A stretch of DNA of 64,000 bases from CAITWD01 sp963727285 (GTDB lineage Bacteria; Actinomycetota; Thermoleophilia; Miltoncostaeales; Miltoncostaeaceae). Below are positions 17,786 to 26,286 of this stretch, one piece after another; position 1 is the stretch's first letter, and the number at the start of each line of letters is the position of its first letter. The notes beneath the pieces are model-generated. The model searched no databases and was not told where the DNA came from. It saw nothing but the letters and a program-made list of their open reading frames with translations. The DNA lies in contig CAVSFF010000009.1 of NCBI GenBank assembly GCA_963727285.1, forward strand, positions 992,001 to 1,056,000, written 5' to 3'. The position numbers and the translations under genes were made by a program.

Positions 17786-18886
17786 CTATCCGCTGAGACG
17801 AATCGGCATGAGCAGGTATCGGAAGTCGTCGTTCTCACCGCGCAACAGACCCGGTCGGAGCGGGCTGATGATGCCGAGACGGACCGAGTCGCCGGAAATA
17901 CTGTCGACGCCCGCGCGCAAGAACTCGACGTTGAAGCCGATTTCGAGGGGATCCCCGGAAAACGGCACCGGGAGCGACTCCCTGCCCTCGCCAAGCTGAT
18001 CACTCACCGCAGACACCGTCAGTTGACCCGTCTCGAAGAGCATCCGCACAGGGGTATTCCGCTGGGCAAGCACGCCGATGCGGGTCAGAACCCCGAGCAA
18101 CTCCGGCCGACTCAGCAGGAGATCGTGTTCGAAGCGGTCGGGGATGAGCTGCCGGTAGTCCGGGAACTGGCCGTCGATCAGGCGGGTTGTGAGTCGAACA
18201 CCACCCGCCCGCAGTGTGCCTTGCGATTCCGTGAGCACGAGCTCGACCTCGTCGACGCCCGCAAGCGCGATGACGCGCTGGGCCTCGGCCAGGGCCCGGG
18301 CCGGCACGAGGGCTTCGACCGGCTCCTGTGGACCGCCGGCGATGTCACCGCGGCCGACGGCCAGACGATAGGAATCGGTCGCGACCATCGTCAGGGAATC
18401 GGCTTCCAAGCGCACCAACACGCCGGTCAGCACCGGACGGGTGTCGTCGCGCGACGCCGCCTTCACGACATGCTCGGACACTGAGACGAGGGTCGCCGCC
18501 GGCAAGGTAATCCCGGTCCCGGCATCCGCGGGCAACTCCGGAAACTCGGATGCCTGATGGCAATTGAGCGTAAACGACGACGCCCCGCTCGAGAGCGAGA
18601 CGATGCCCTCGCCCGGACGGTGATCGATCACTACGGATCCGGACGCCATCGAGCGCACGATGTCGGACGCCAGGCGCGGCAGCACGACACTCCCGGGTTC
18701 CTCGATGGTCGCCGTCAACGGCGCGCGCAGCGAGACCTCCATGTCCGTTGCCGCGACGATGACCCCGCCGTCCTTGGCCTCGATCAGGACATTGGCCAAT
18801 ACCGGCACGGTGCTCTTTGTCGACGTCGCCCTGCCAACCGCAGCCAGCACCGCTGCAAGATCTTCCTTCGAACACGTCAATCGCAT
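17786..18886 (-). CDS. dnaN: DNA polymerase III beta sliding clamp
   Basis: Ring-shaped processivity factor of the replicase. The 366-residue protein opens with the typical MRLTCSKEDL and contains the three clamp domains. It ends in MPIRL, matching the C-terminal MPMRL signature that lines the partner-binding pocket. ATG at 18886 is unambiguous. It lies 336 nt after dnaA on the same strand and 16 nt before recF. Confidence 0.96.
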   Translation of the reverse strand: MRLTCSKEDLAAVLAAVGRATSTKSTVPVLANVLIEAKDGGVIVAATDMEVSLRAPLTATIEEPGSVVLPRLASDIVRSMASGSVVIDHRPGEGIVSLSSGASSFTLNCHQASEFPELPADAGTGITLPAATLVSVSEHVVKAASRDDTRPVLTGVLVRLEADSLTMVATDSYRLAVGRGDIAGGPQEPVEALVPARALAEAQRVIALAGVDEVELVLTESQGTLRAGGVRLTTRLIDGQFPDYRQLIPDRFEHDLLLSRPELLGVLTRIGVLAQRNTPVRMLFETGQLTVSAVSDQLGEGRESLPVPFSGDPLEIGFNVEFLRAGVDSISGDSVRLGIISPLRPGLLRGENDDFRYLLMPIRLSG

Positions 18887-19222
18887 GGGCTCGACCCTAC
18901 CGTCCGGCGACAGCGTTTGTCGGCCCGCCGACTGCTTCTAGAAAGACTTGAAATAGATTTTCGTCGTAGTCGTAGGTGCTGTGGATATGGGGATAGGGTC
19001 ATGAGAAGCCTTGCCACGAAAGGTATTTGGCGGTGCGAAGGGGTGTGGAGGCCGATGTCGCGCCATCCCCAGTTTCCTCCCGCCTGCCGATCGGGAGCCG
19101 ACCCGGCGCGAACCTGTGGAGAGGTGCACCAGTTGTCGGCATGTTGTCGCCGGGTCGTCGGGGAGATGTCCCCAGGATGATTCGACGCCGAGGAACCGCC
19201 CGGAGCGGACCGCGAACCGCGA
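18887..19222. other. dnaA-dnaN spacer with weak DnaA-box matches
   Basis: 336 nt without a gene. Near-matches to the DnaA box (TGTGGATAA) are TGTGGATAT at 18980-18988 (8 of 9), TGTGGAGAG at 19115-19123 and TGTGGAGGC at 19044-19052 (both weaker). A local AT-richer patch lies at about 18937-18965. It may be a second lobe of the origin or simply the dnaN promoter region. The better box is in the spacer upstream of rpmH. Confidence 0.45.
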
Positions 19223-20620
19223 TCAGCGGGACGAGTTGCCGGTGAGTCGGGTCGTGAGCGTCTGGACGGCGGCATAGACCTCGCCTTCGTCGCTCATCTG
19301 TTGCACGACCTTTTGGACCGCGTACATCACCGTCGTGTGGTCGCGGTTGCCGAAGGCCTTACCGATGTTTGGGAGTGACGAGTCGGTCAATTCGCGGCTG
19401 AGGTACATCGCGACCTGACGTGGTGTCACGAGGCGTCGCGTGCGTTTTTGACTCACGAGTTCGTCAAAGCTGATGTCGAAGTACCGGCAGGTTTCCCGCT
19501 GGATGCTGTCGATGGTGACGACGCCGTCATCGGGGGGGTACAGATCCTGCAGGACCTCCTGCGCGAGCTCGACGTTGACCGGCCGACCCGAGATCGACGC
19601 ATGCGCCATCACCCTGGTCAGCGCACCCTCGAGGGCTCGGACGTTCGTCGACACGCGAGAGGCGATAAACGACAGCACTTCGGTGTCGTAGACCTGGTAG
19701 CCGTCGTACTGGACCCGCTTGCGCAAGATGGCGATGCGGGTCTCGAGGTCCGGGGGCTGGACGTCGGTGATCAAACCCATCTCGAATCGCGAACGGAGCC
19801 GGTCTTCCAGCGTGGCGATCGCCTTCGGGGGGCGGTCGGAGCAGATCACGATCTGTTTGCCGCTGTCATGCAGAGCATTGAACGTGTGAAAGAACTCTTC
19901 CTGGGTCTGCTCACGCCCTTGCAGCGACTGGATATCGTCGATGAGCAGGACGTCCACGCTGCGGTAGCGGTCCTTGAAGGTGCGAATGTTCCCGTCACGC
20001 AAGGCGTTGATGAACTCGTTTGTGAAGGTCTCGACCGACACGTACATGTACGCGAGTTCGGGATAGTTGCTGTCGATGAAATGCCCGATCGCGTGCAGCA
20101 GATGGGTCTTGCCGAGGCCGACTCCGCCATAGATGAAGAATGGGTTGTACGCGCGAGCCGGGGCCTCGGCCACGGCCAACGCCGCCGCATGGGCGAAGTG
20201 GTTCGACGGGCCCGTCACGAATGCATCAAACGTGAATCGCGGTTGAAGCAGTCCCTGGCTCCGACGGGTCATCTCGATCGGCGTGACGACAGGATGCGGG
20301 TGGGCGTCGGGGGCGACTTCCGGCGCGGGACGTTGAGTCGTGTCGATGACCAAGTCGACCTCAAGGTCGACCCCGGTCACCTCGAACAGAGCGTCGCGGA
20401 GCAGCGTCATGTAGCGCTGCTGGATCCAGTTTCGCGCGAACTCCGTGTCCACGCCGATCTTGAGCGCGTCGTCCTCGAGAGCGAGCGCACGCGCGTTGCC
20501 GAACGCGAACGTGAATGTCTGGGGGTTCAACGTCGACTGGAGTCGTTCGCAGGCATCCGACCAGACGACGTCGACGTTGTGGGTCGCGCCAGGCTGCGAA
20601 AGCGAAGTTTCAGACATCAC
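19223..20620 (-). CDS. dnaA: Chromosomal replication initiator DnaA
   Basis: Binds DnaA boxes and opens the origin. In the 465-residue protein domain I is present, and the AAA+ module has Walker A GGVGLGKTH (175-183) and Walker B VLLIDDIQ. The C-terminal helix-turn-helix has the family signature GNRDHTTV. The start is GTG at 20620 or the adjacent ATG at 20617, with AGG in the upstream stop region as a weak ribosome site. It starts only 6 nt after the stop of the ATPase/winged-helix gene, so dnaA is probably transcribed with it. Confidence 0.96.
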   Translation of the reverse strand: MMSETSLSQPGATHNVDVVWSDACERLQSTLNPQTFTFAFGNARALALEDDALKIGVDTEFARNWIQQRYMTLLRDALFEVTGVDLEVDLVIDTTQRPAPEVAPDAHPHPVVTPIEMTRRSQGLLQPRFTFDAFVTGPSNHFAHAAALAVAEAPARAYNPFFIYGGVGLGKTHLLHAIGHFIDSNYPELAYMYVSVETFTNEFINALRDGNIRTFKDRYRSVDVLLIDDIQSLQGREQTQEEFFHTFNALHDSGKQIVICSDRPPKAIATLEDRLRSRFEMGLITDVQPPDLETRIAILRKRVQYDGYQVYDTEVLSFIASRVSTNVRALEGALTRVMAHASISGRPVNVELAQEVLQDLYPPDDGVVTIDSIQRETCRYFDISFDELVSQKRTRRLVTPRQVAMYLSRELTDSSLPNIGKAFGNRDHTTVMYAVQKVVQQMSDEGEVYAAVQTLTTRLTGNSSR

Positions 20621-20626
20621 GATCGC

Positions 20627-21349
20627 CTAGAAGAGGGTTGACAGCAGGCGCGATCCGCTCGGGGTCAGCGTGCGGCGCCCGTCGAGATCGCGAGAGATCA
20701 TGCCGCGGCTCTCGAGCACGACCAGCTCCCGCCCGCAGCGGCCGATCGTCCAGGCTAGCTCGGATGCGAGGCGCTCCGGCGTCGACGGGCCCATCTCGAG
20801 CAACAGCGCCATGATCAGGCGGTCGTCGGCGCCCGGCATCACCGACGTCTCGGAGTCGTCCTCGATCACAGATGTGGGCGTCGTGAGCGTGACGACCGTG
20901 CCGCCGGCGAGATTCTGGGCGAACTCGATCGTGCCACCCTCAGCGCCGATCACCGCCGCCGCCAGTGGGAGGCCGCTGCCGACACCTCGGATCACCGCGC
21001 GCTCGGCGGCGGATGCCGTCGTGAACCCCGGTTGCATCGCGCGCTCGGGATCGGCGATGCCGGGGCCCGAGTCGGAGACACGAACAACATGGCCACCCGA
21101 AAAGACGCTGACCAGGGCGTCGCGGAAGTCCGCATGGACGAGGTTCTCGATGACCTCGCGAATCGCGATGATCGGCAGCTTGGCCCACCGTGCCACGGCC
21201 TCGAAGATTCGCTCGATCAGCATGCCCGGGTCGTCGCCAGCGATCTCGGATACCGTCGGCGGCTCGGACGGTTCGAGGTACACGGCGATGCGAGCGCAGC
21301 GTGCAGGCGTCGTGGACGCAGTCGTATGTGAGAGCGAAAGTGTGGTCAT
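20627..21349 (-). CDS. GHKL ATPase with C-terminal winged helix, upstream of dnaA
   Basis: A 240-residue protein of unassigned function. It has a complete Bergerat ATP-binding fold: N-box E65-x3-N69, G1 DSGPGI (93-98), a GFTTA lid segment (108-112) and G2 GVGSGL (122-127). There is no histidine phosphorylation domain, so it is not a normal sensor kinase; it resembles free-standing anti-sigma or regulatory ATPases. Residues 174-240 look like a winged-helix DNA-binding domain (LASELAW, LVVLESRGMI, wing RRTLTP). ATG at 21349 is chosen because the longer reading would be proline-rich and run through the DnaA-box region. It is the first gene leftward from the origin and reads into dnaA with a 6-nt gap. 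A role in timing or coordinating initiation is possible but unproven. Confidence 0.75.
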   Translation of the reverse strand: MTTLSLSHTTASTTPARCARIAVYLEPSEPPTVSEIAGDDPGMLIERIFEAVARWAKLPIIAIREVIENLVHADFRDALVSVFSGGHVVRVSDSGPGIADPERAMQPGFTTASAAERAVIRGVGSGLPLAAAVIGAEGGTIEFAQNLAGGTVVTLTTPTSVIEDDSETSVMPGADDRLIMALLLEMGPSTPERLASELAWTIGRCGRELVVLESRGMISRDLDGRRTLTPSGSRLLSTLF

Positions 21350-21680
21350 CCCAAGGGGCGTGCGTGGCGGACTGACCGCCGCGAAAGACTCTAATCCGGG
21401 TCGTGTGGCGATAGGAGGACCTCGACCCCCCTGTGGAAAACCTTCGGTGGGTGCAAGCGGCAAAAACCGTTGCGGGACGGTAACGCCTCAACAGGTATTC
21501 CATGTGAGATGCCTGTAACAACGCGGCTTTTCGTGTTATCCACAGGTCTATCCCCACATGGGGAAAAGATTCCCGTCCCCCCGGGGAGTGCCGCCTGTTA
21601 TCATTCCGGACCCGTGAAACCGGGGCGCGCTGAGGGCCGCCCTTAGACGGCCCAGGCTGAGGTCAAGGAGCGAGCGCCGC
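21350..21680. other. Candidate chromosomal replication origin (oriC)
   Basis: 331 nt between two divergent transcription blocks. It contains a perfect DnaA box TTATCCACA at 21536-21544 and a close variant TGTGGAAAA at 21432-21440. A further weak match, CTATCCCCA, lies at 21548-21556, with an imperfect inverted repeat TCCCCACATGGGGA at 21552-21565. Replication genes read left and the rpmH-parB block reads right, so both are on leading strands if replication starts here. The nearby parS site supports the same placement. Few strong boxes are present, and the AT-rich unwinding element is not obvious. Confidence 0.6.
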
Positions 21681-21815
21681 GTGAAGCGCACATACCAGCC
21701 CAATAAACGTAAGCGTAAGAAGACGCATGGCTTTCGTAAGCGCATGAGCACGCGGGCAGGCCGTGCCATCCTGAAGCGCCGGCGCGCAAAGGGCCGCGCG
21801 CGGCTTTCGGCCTGA
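21681..21815 (+). CDS. rpmH: 50S ribosomal protein L34
   Basis: A 44-residue basic ribosomal protein. It opens KRTYQPNKRKRKKTHGFRKR and ends in the typical RRRAKGRARLSA. The start is GTG at 21681, with AAGGAG at 21665-21670 (10-nt spacing). A TATCAT at 21599-21604 is a possible -10 element. It heads the rightward rpmH-rnpA-yidD-yidC-khpB-rsmG-parA-parB block, a highly conserved origin-side order. Confidence 0.96.
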   Translation: MKRTYQPNKRKRKKTHGFRKRMSTRAGRAILKRRRAKGRARLSA

Positions 21816-21826
21816 CTCTCGCCGCC

Positions 21827-22240
21827 ATGTCGTCGTCCGAACGACCGGCACCCGGCCGTCGGGGACGTATCAGCCGATCGCGCGACTTTGACGCCGTGTA
21901 TCGGCGCGGGAAGTCCGTGGCCGGTCGCCATCTCGTCGTCTACGCGTTTCCTCGCGACGAGTTCGGCGATATGCGCACGCCCCGCCTCGGCCTGTCGGTA
22001 TCGAAGAAGGTCGGCGACGCCGTCACGCGCAACCGCGTCAAGCGTGTGTTGCGTGAGGAGTTTGCCCACCGGTCGGGCGATGTGCCGGGCCGCCTCGACA
22101 TCGTCGTGATCGCGCGACCGGGGAGCGCCGAGTACCTGGAGGAGCACGGGTCCTCGGCGCTTGGCGCACGCCTCGGCGAACTGCTCGAGCGCGCGATCGC
22201 GTCGCCTGTAGGCGACCCACGCCGCTCCGACGCGGCATGA
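21827..22240 (+). CDS. rnpA: Ribonuclease P protein component
   Basis: Protein subunit of RNase P, which trims the 5' leader of pre-tRNA. The 137-residue basic protein has the RNR motif at 68-70 in AVTRNRVKRVLRE. The N-terminal FDAVYRRGKS and LGLSVSKKVG segments are also typical. It starts 11 nt after rpmH and overlaps yidD by 4 nt (ATGA). Confidence 0.95.
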   Translation: MSSSERPAPGRRGRISRSRDFDAVYRRGKSVAGRHLVVYAFPRDEFGDMRTPRLGLSVSKKVGDAVTRNRVKRVLREEFAHRSGDVPGRLDIVVIARPGSAEYLEEHGSSALGARLGELLERAIASPVGDPRRSDAA

Positions 22241-22494
22241 AGACGTCGGACCCCCCGGGGCATCGGCTCGCGGTCGCGCCGATCCGCGTGTACCAGCGGG
22301 TTGTGTCGCCGATGTTCGGCCGGCGCTGCAAGTACTACCCCACGTGCTCGGAGTACGCGGTGGGTTCCGTGCGTGAGTTCGGGGTCGGTCGCGGCATCAT
22401 CCTCGCCGGGTGGCGCCTGTTGCGGTGCAACCCCTGGAGCGCCGGAGGAGTGGACTACCCGTCCGAGCAGCGTATCTTCAGGTCGCATCGATGA
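22237..22494 (+). CDS. yidD: Membrane protein insertion efficiency factor
   Basis: A small (85-residue) YidD-family protein that assists YidC-dependent membrane insertion, probably at the inner face of the membrane. Family residues are clear: IRVYQRVVSP, C-K-Y-Y-P-T-C-S-E-Y, GW-R-L-L-R-C-N-P-W. ATG at 22237 lies within the rnpA stop, and its own stop overlaps yidC by 4 nt. Confidence 0.94.
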   Translation: MKTSDPPGHRLAVAPIRVYQRVVSPMFGRRCKYYPTCSEYAVGSVREFGVGRGIILAGWRLLRCNPWSAGGVDYPSEQRIFRSHR

Positions 22495-23453
22495 TTAACC
22501 CGCTCAACCCCCTTGAGACCGCAGTCCTCTGGATCCTGGATCGACTGCACTACGACCTGCATCTCAGCTACGGGTGGTCGATTCTCGTCCTGACCCTGAT
22601 TGTGCGGGCCGCCCTGCTTCCGTTGGTCGTTCGCCAGTACCGCTCGATGCGCCAGATGCAGGTGCTCGCGCCGCAGATCAAGGAAATGCAGCGCAAGCAC
22701 AAGGGCGACAAGAAGAAGCAGCAGGAAGAGCTCATGCGGCTCTATCAGGAGAACAACGCGAACCCGTTCGCGTCGTGTCTGCCGCTGGTCGCACAGATCC
22801 CGGTGTTCCTGGGCCTCTACTACGGACTCAAGCGGTTCGCGAACTCGGCCGGAACGAACTCCGACCTGTCGTTCCTGCACATCATTCCGAACATCACCAA
22901 GCACGTCAGCGACCTGCCGCTCCAGTCGGCGATCGTGCTGGCCATCATCTACGGCGGCTCGCAGCTGCTGTCGACCGAGCTGTCGTTCGAGCCGCAGACA
23001 CCGGACATGCAGCGCCGCATCATGCGCCTGATCCCGATTCCGATCGTGCTGTTCGCGTTCCAGTTCCCGTTTCCCGCCGGGCTGGCGATCTACTGGGTCA
23101 CGACCAACATGTGGACGGCCGGTCAGATGCTGATCATCAAGCACGCCATCGGTCTGCACCTCCAGGAGCAGGACCGGCCGTCGCGGTCGCGCACTTCGCG
23201 CACCGCACCGAAGGCCGACACGGCCCAGGAGCTCGAGGCCCCGGAGGATCTTGTGGACCTCGACGGTGCCGAGGCCACGGACGTGCCCCCGGCCGACACC
23301 GCTCCTGAAGTGGTCGCCGACACCGCCGAAGCGACGCCGAAGCCGGCGGCGAAGACGAATCCCCAAAACCAGAACCGCCGGAAGCCCCGACCGCGGAGCG
23401 GATCGGGCGGTCAGGCCAACAAGCAGCGACGTCAGCCCAAGAAGCGCAAGTAG
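22491..23453 (+). CDS. yidC: Membrane protein insertase YidC
   Basis: Inserts and folds membrane proteins alone or with SecYEG. The 320-residue protein is the short form without the large periplasmic domain of proteobacteria. About five hydrophobic segments lie within residues 1-220; Arg39 in the first (LIVRAALLPL) matches the conserved groove arginine. The long cytoplasmic coiled hairpin MQRKHKGDKKKQQEEL is present. Residues after about 225 form an acidic then basic tail (ending KKRK), likely ribosome-contacting. ATG at 22491 overlaps yidD by 4 nt. Confidence 0.94.
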   Translation: MINPLNPLETAVLWILDRLHYDLHLSYGWSILVLTLIVRAALLPLVVRQYRSMRQMQVLAPQIKEMQRKHKGDKKKQQEELMRLYQENNANPFASCLPLVAQIPVFLGLYYGLKRFANSAGTNSDLSFLHIIPNITKHVSDLPLQSAIVLAIIYGGSQLLSTELSFEPQTPDMQRRIMRLIPIPIVLFAFQFPFPAGLAIYWVTTNMWTAGQMLIIKHAIGLHLQEQDRPSRSRTSRTAPKADTAQELEAPEDLVDLDGAEATDVPPADTAPEVVADTAEATPKPAAKTNPQNQNRRKPRPRSGSGGQANKQRRQPKKRK

Positions 23454-23459
23454 GAGCAG

Positions 23460-23936
23460 ATGGCGAGCGATCAGCAATCCACACCAGGCGCGCAGGCCCT
23501 CACCGACGTCCTCGAGGCTGTCGCCGCCGGTTTCGGTCTGTCCTGCGACATCCGCGTGACGACGGGTGAGGATGGTGAGATTCTCGCGTCGGTCGACGGC
23601 GAGGGCGCCGACGCCCTGGTCGGTCGTGGCGGCGCCGTGATCGATTCGCTGCAGTACCTGGCGTCGCAGATTGTGAGCCGGGCGGAGGGCGGCGGGCGCT
23701 ATCGCGTCTCCCTCGACGCCGACGGTTACCGCGCGCGCCGCGAGGAAGCATTGATCGGGCTCGCCGAGCGTGCAGCCGCAGAGGCACTGGAATACGGCGA
23801 GGAAATCGAGCTCGATGCGATGACCCCTCACGACCGCCGGATCGTTCACTTGGCGCTCAAGGACCGGACCGACGTCGTCACGCGGAGTGAAGGGGACGAG
23901 CCTCGGCGACGCATCGTCGTCGAGCCCGCCGACTAG
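23460..23936 (+). CDS. khpB: KH/R3H RNA-binding protein KhpB (Jag)
   Basis: Single-strand RNA-binding protein conserved next to yidC. The 158-residue protein has a KH-like region with the loop LVGRGGAVIDSLQYL, a segment DADGYRARREEAL, then an R3H domain with MTPHDRRIVHLAL. The N-terminal Jag domain found in some homologues is absent. ATG at 23460 follows AGGAG inside the yidC stop region. The stop is followed immediately by the parS palindrome. Confidence 0.9.
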   Translation: MASDQQSTPGAQALTDVLEAVAAGFGLSCDIRVTTGEDGEILASVDGEGADALVGRGGAVIDSLQYLASQIVSRAEGGGRYRVSLDADGYRARREEALIGLAERAAAEALEYGEEIELDAMTPHDRRIVHLALKDRTDVVTRSEGDEPRRRIVVEPAD

Positions 23937-23942
23937 GCAGGG

Positions 23943-23960
23943 ACGTTTCACGTGAAACGT
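23943..23960. promoter_or_regulatory. parS centromere-like site
   Basis: ACGTTTCACGTGAAACGT is an 18-bp perfect palindrome. Its core GTTTCACGTGAAAC is identical to the bacterial parS consensus (TGTTTCACGTGAAACA), differing only at the two outermost bases. It lies about 1.5 kb before parB and 2.4 kb from the candidate origin, as expected for ParB loading. It overlaps the rsmG start codon (GTG at 23952). Confidence 0.92.
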
Positions 23961-24677
23961 GGACCGGCGCGGGTGCTTCTCGCGCGGGCCGAGGTGCTCG
24001 GAGTCGGGCTCGATGCCGAGCAGGCCGGGACCTTGGTGGCGCTGTTCGATCGCCTGCTGCTCGAGCAGCAGAACCTCACGGCAATCGACGATGTCGCCGA
24101 TGCGGTCGACCGGCATCTTGCGGATTCGCTGGCTGGGTTGACGCGTCCCGAGCTGTCGGGGCCGACGCTTGCGGATCTCGGCAGCGGAGGAGGGTTTCCG
24201 GGGCTCGTCATCGCGACGCTTCGCCCGGACATCACCGTCACCCTCGTCGAGAGTGAGCGGCGCAAGTGCGAGTGGCTGACGCGGGCGTCCGCGAATCTCC
24301 CTAACGTTCGCGTCGTGGCTGATCGATCCGAATCGCTCGCCAAGCGGCATCGTGAGGCGTACACGACCGTGACGGCGCGCGCGGTCGCGCCGCTGGTGGC
24401 CACCATCGAGCTGGCGGCGCCCCTGACGGCCGTCGGCGGCCATCTCGTCGCCTGGGTCACCGACGCGGCCGTGAGCGACCCGGCGTCCGTGGAGGCGGCC
24501 GGCATGGTCGGGTTCGACGCTCCGGTTATCCATGCGGTCGAGCCGTTTCCGGGTGCCCGGCGCTATCTCGCGATTGCGCGCAAGCGTGAGGCGACCTCGG
24601 CGCGATACCCGCGGCGGCCCGGCCGTGCGGCGGCCCGTCCGTTGGTCGCTGCCCCGTCCGGTGCCGCAGACCGATGA
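23952..24677 (+). CDS. rsmG: 16S rRNA (guanine527-N7)-methyltransferase
   Basis: Methylates G527 of 16S rRNA using S-adenosylmethionine. The 241-residue protein has the RsmG landmarks: LLLEQQNLTAI, RHLADSLAG, the SAM motif DLGSGGGFPGL, VESERRKCEWL and VTARAVAPL. GTG at 23952 is inside the parS palindrome and the first codons encode K-R-G-P. A later start would trim only this short lead. It overlaps parA by 4 nt. Confidence 0.93.
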   Translation: MKRGPARVLLARAEVLGVGLDAEQAGTLVALFDRLLLEQQNLTAIDDVADAVDRHLADSLAGLTRPELSGPTLADLGSGGGFPGLVIATLRPDITVTLVESERRKCEWLTRASANLPNVRVVADRSESLAKRHREAYTTVTARAVAPLVATIELAAPLTAVGGHLVAWVTDAAVSDPASVEAAGMVGFDAPVIHAVEPFPGARRYLAIARKREATSARYPRRPGRAAARPLVAAPSGAADR

Positions 24678-25426
24678 TCTACGCCGTGGCGAACCAGAAG
24701 GGCGGCGTCGGCAAGACCACCTCGACGGTCAACATCGCCGCATGCCTGGCGGACACCGGGGCGCGGGTCCTGCTGATTGACCTCGACCCCCAGGCCAATG
24801 CATCGAGCGGGCTGGGCTTCCGCGGCGGTGACGTTCCCACGATGGCCGACGTGATTCTCGACGGGCTTCCGCTCCGGAATGCGATTCAGGCCACCAGGAT
24901 TCCCAATCTCGACATCGTCGTCTCCGAGCCTGATCTCGCGAGTGCGGCCGTCGAGCTTCCGGGGCGCGATCGCCGGGAACGAATCCTTGCCGGCGCGCTG
25001 ACCGGCGTCGCCGGGGAGTATGCCTATGTCTTCATCGACTGCCCTCCGTCCCTCGACCTTTTGGCGGTCAACGCTCTGACGGCCGCCGACCGTCTGATCA
25101 TCCCGGTCCAGTGCGAGTACTTCGCGCTGGAGGGCCTGTCGCGACTCATGGACACGATCACCGCAGTACGGACGCGCCTGAACCCGGATCTCGGGCTCGG
25201 CGGGCTTCTGCTGACGATGCACGACAGCCGCACCCGCGTCAGCGGCGATGTCATCACCGAGGTCCGTCGCCACTTTCCGGACGCCGCCTACACGACCGTC
25301 ATCCCGCGGAACGTCCGGATCACCGAAGCCCCGTCGTTCGGCGAGCCCGTGACGCGGTACGACCCGTCGTGCGCCGGCTCCCTTGCCTACATCGCCGTCG
25401 CGAAGGAGATTGTCGCCCGTGGCTGA
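24674..25426 (+). CDS. parA: Chromosome partitioning ATPase ParA (Soj)
   Basis: Walker-type ATPase that moves ParB-parS complexes over the nucleoid. The 250-residue protein has the deviant Walker A KGGVGKTT (9-16), LLIDLDPQAN, and FIDCPPSLDLL as Walker B. It lacks an N-terminal helix-turn-helix, as expected for a chromosomal type. ATG at 24674 overlaps rsmG by 4 nt and the parB start (25419) lies inside its last codons. Confidence 0.95.
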   Translation: MIYAVANQKGGVGKTTSTVNIAACLADTGARVLLIDLDPQANASSGLGFRGGDVPTMADVILDGLPLRNAIQATRIPNLDIVVSEPDLASAAVELPGRDRRERILAGALTGVAGEYAYVFIDCPPSLDLLAVNALTAADRLIIPVQCEYFALEGLSRLMDTITAVRTRLNPDLGLGGLLLTMHDSRTRVSGDVITEVRRHFPDAAYTTVIPRNVRITEAPSFGEPVTRYDPSCAGSLAYIAVAKEIVARG

Positions 25427-26286
25427 CCCATCGAAATCCCGCAGGCTCGGCCGTGGTCTGGCGTCCTTGCTGGGCGAGGAGGGCGGGGCGGCCATCGCGG
25501 GTCCCGCCGGACGTACGCTGGCGCTGACCGAGATTCACCCGAATCCGCACCAGCCGCGCCAACGGCTCGACGACGACGCGCTCGCGTCGCTGGCGGAATC
25601 CATCCGGCGACACGGGGTCGTTCAGCCGGTGGTCGTCCGCCCCCGTGACGCAGGCGGGTACGAACTCATCGCCGGTGAGCGTCGCTGGCGGGCAGCGGCG
25701 ATCGCCGGGGTCACCGAGATCCCTGCGGTGGTACGGGATGCCGACGCCGACGTGCGCCTGGAGCTCGCCCTGGTCGAGAACATGCTGCGGGAGGACCTTT
25801 CAGCGATCGAAGTGGCCCATGCGTGCGCGACCCTGATCGAGGACTTCGGCCAGACACATCAGGAGGTCGCATCGCGGCTGGGGCGCTCGCGGCCGGCCGT
25901 GTCGAATCTCGTGCGGCTCCTGGAGCTCCCCGAGGACGTTCAGGGCCTGATCGACGAGGGCAAGCTGTCGGAGGGACACGGGCGCGCGATCCTCATGGCG
26001 GACGGTGCGCGGGCCCGCCGCCTGCTTGCCGAGCGGATCGTCCGTGACGGGCTCTCCGTCCGGCAGGCCGAGCACCTGGCCCGCGCGACATCCCGTGCCC
26101 CGCGGGTGCCCGTCGATGGTGTCCGACGTGGCCGACGACGCGATCGACGCCTTCGCAGCGGCCTTCGAGGCACCCGTGCGGGTGCGGTCCACCGCGCGCG
26201 GTGTGGTCGTGGAGCTGCGGTTCGCCGACGACGCCGCCCTGCGCGACGCGCTCGTCCGGTTGCGGCTGCCGCCGCGGGCGGACTAG
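25419..26286 (+). CDS. parB: Chromosome partitioning protein ParB, with one frameshift
   Basis: CTP-dependent parS-binding clamp. GTG at 25419 is preceded by AAGGAG at 25403-25408. The first frame gives RLGRGLASLL, the CTP/N-domain motif GERRWRAA, VENMLREDLS and the helix-turn-helix RSRPAVSNLVRLLELP, to about 26105. The C-terminal dimerisation domain (VSDVADDAIDAFAAAFEA to RLRLPPRAD, stop at 26286) is in the +1 frame. Removing one base, for example in the CCC of GGTGCCCGTC near 26106-26110, restores 288 residues, the normal length. Unshifted, the frame would run on to 26471 antisense to the next gene, which is implausible. It is either a sequence error or a real lesion. It overlaps the regulator gene's stop by 4 nt, tail to tail. 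Confidence 0.9.

Noticed and set aside
22455..24533. A 692-codon minus-strand frame
   Set aside because: It is antisense to yidC, khpB and rsmG, all of which are certain genes.
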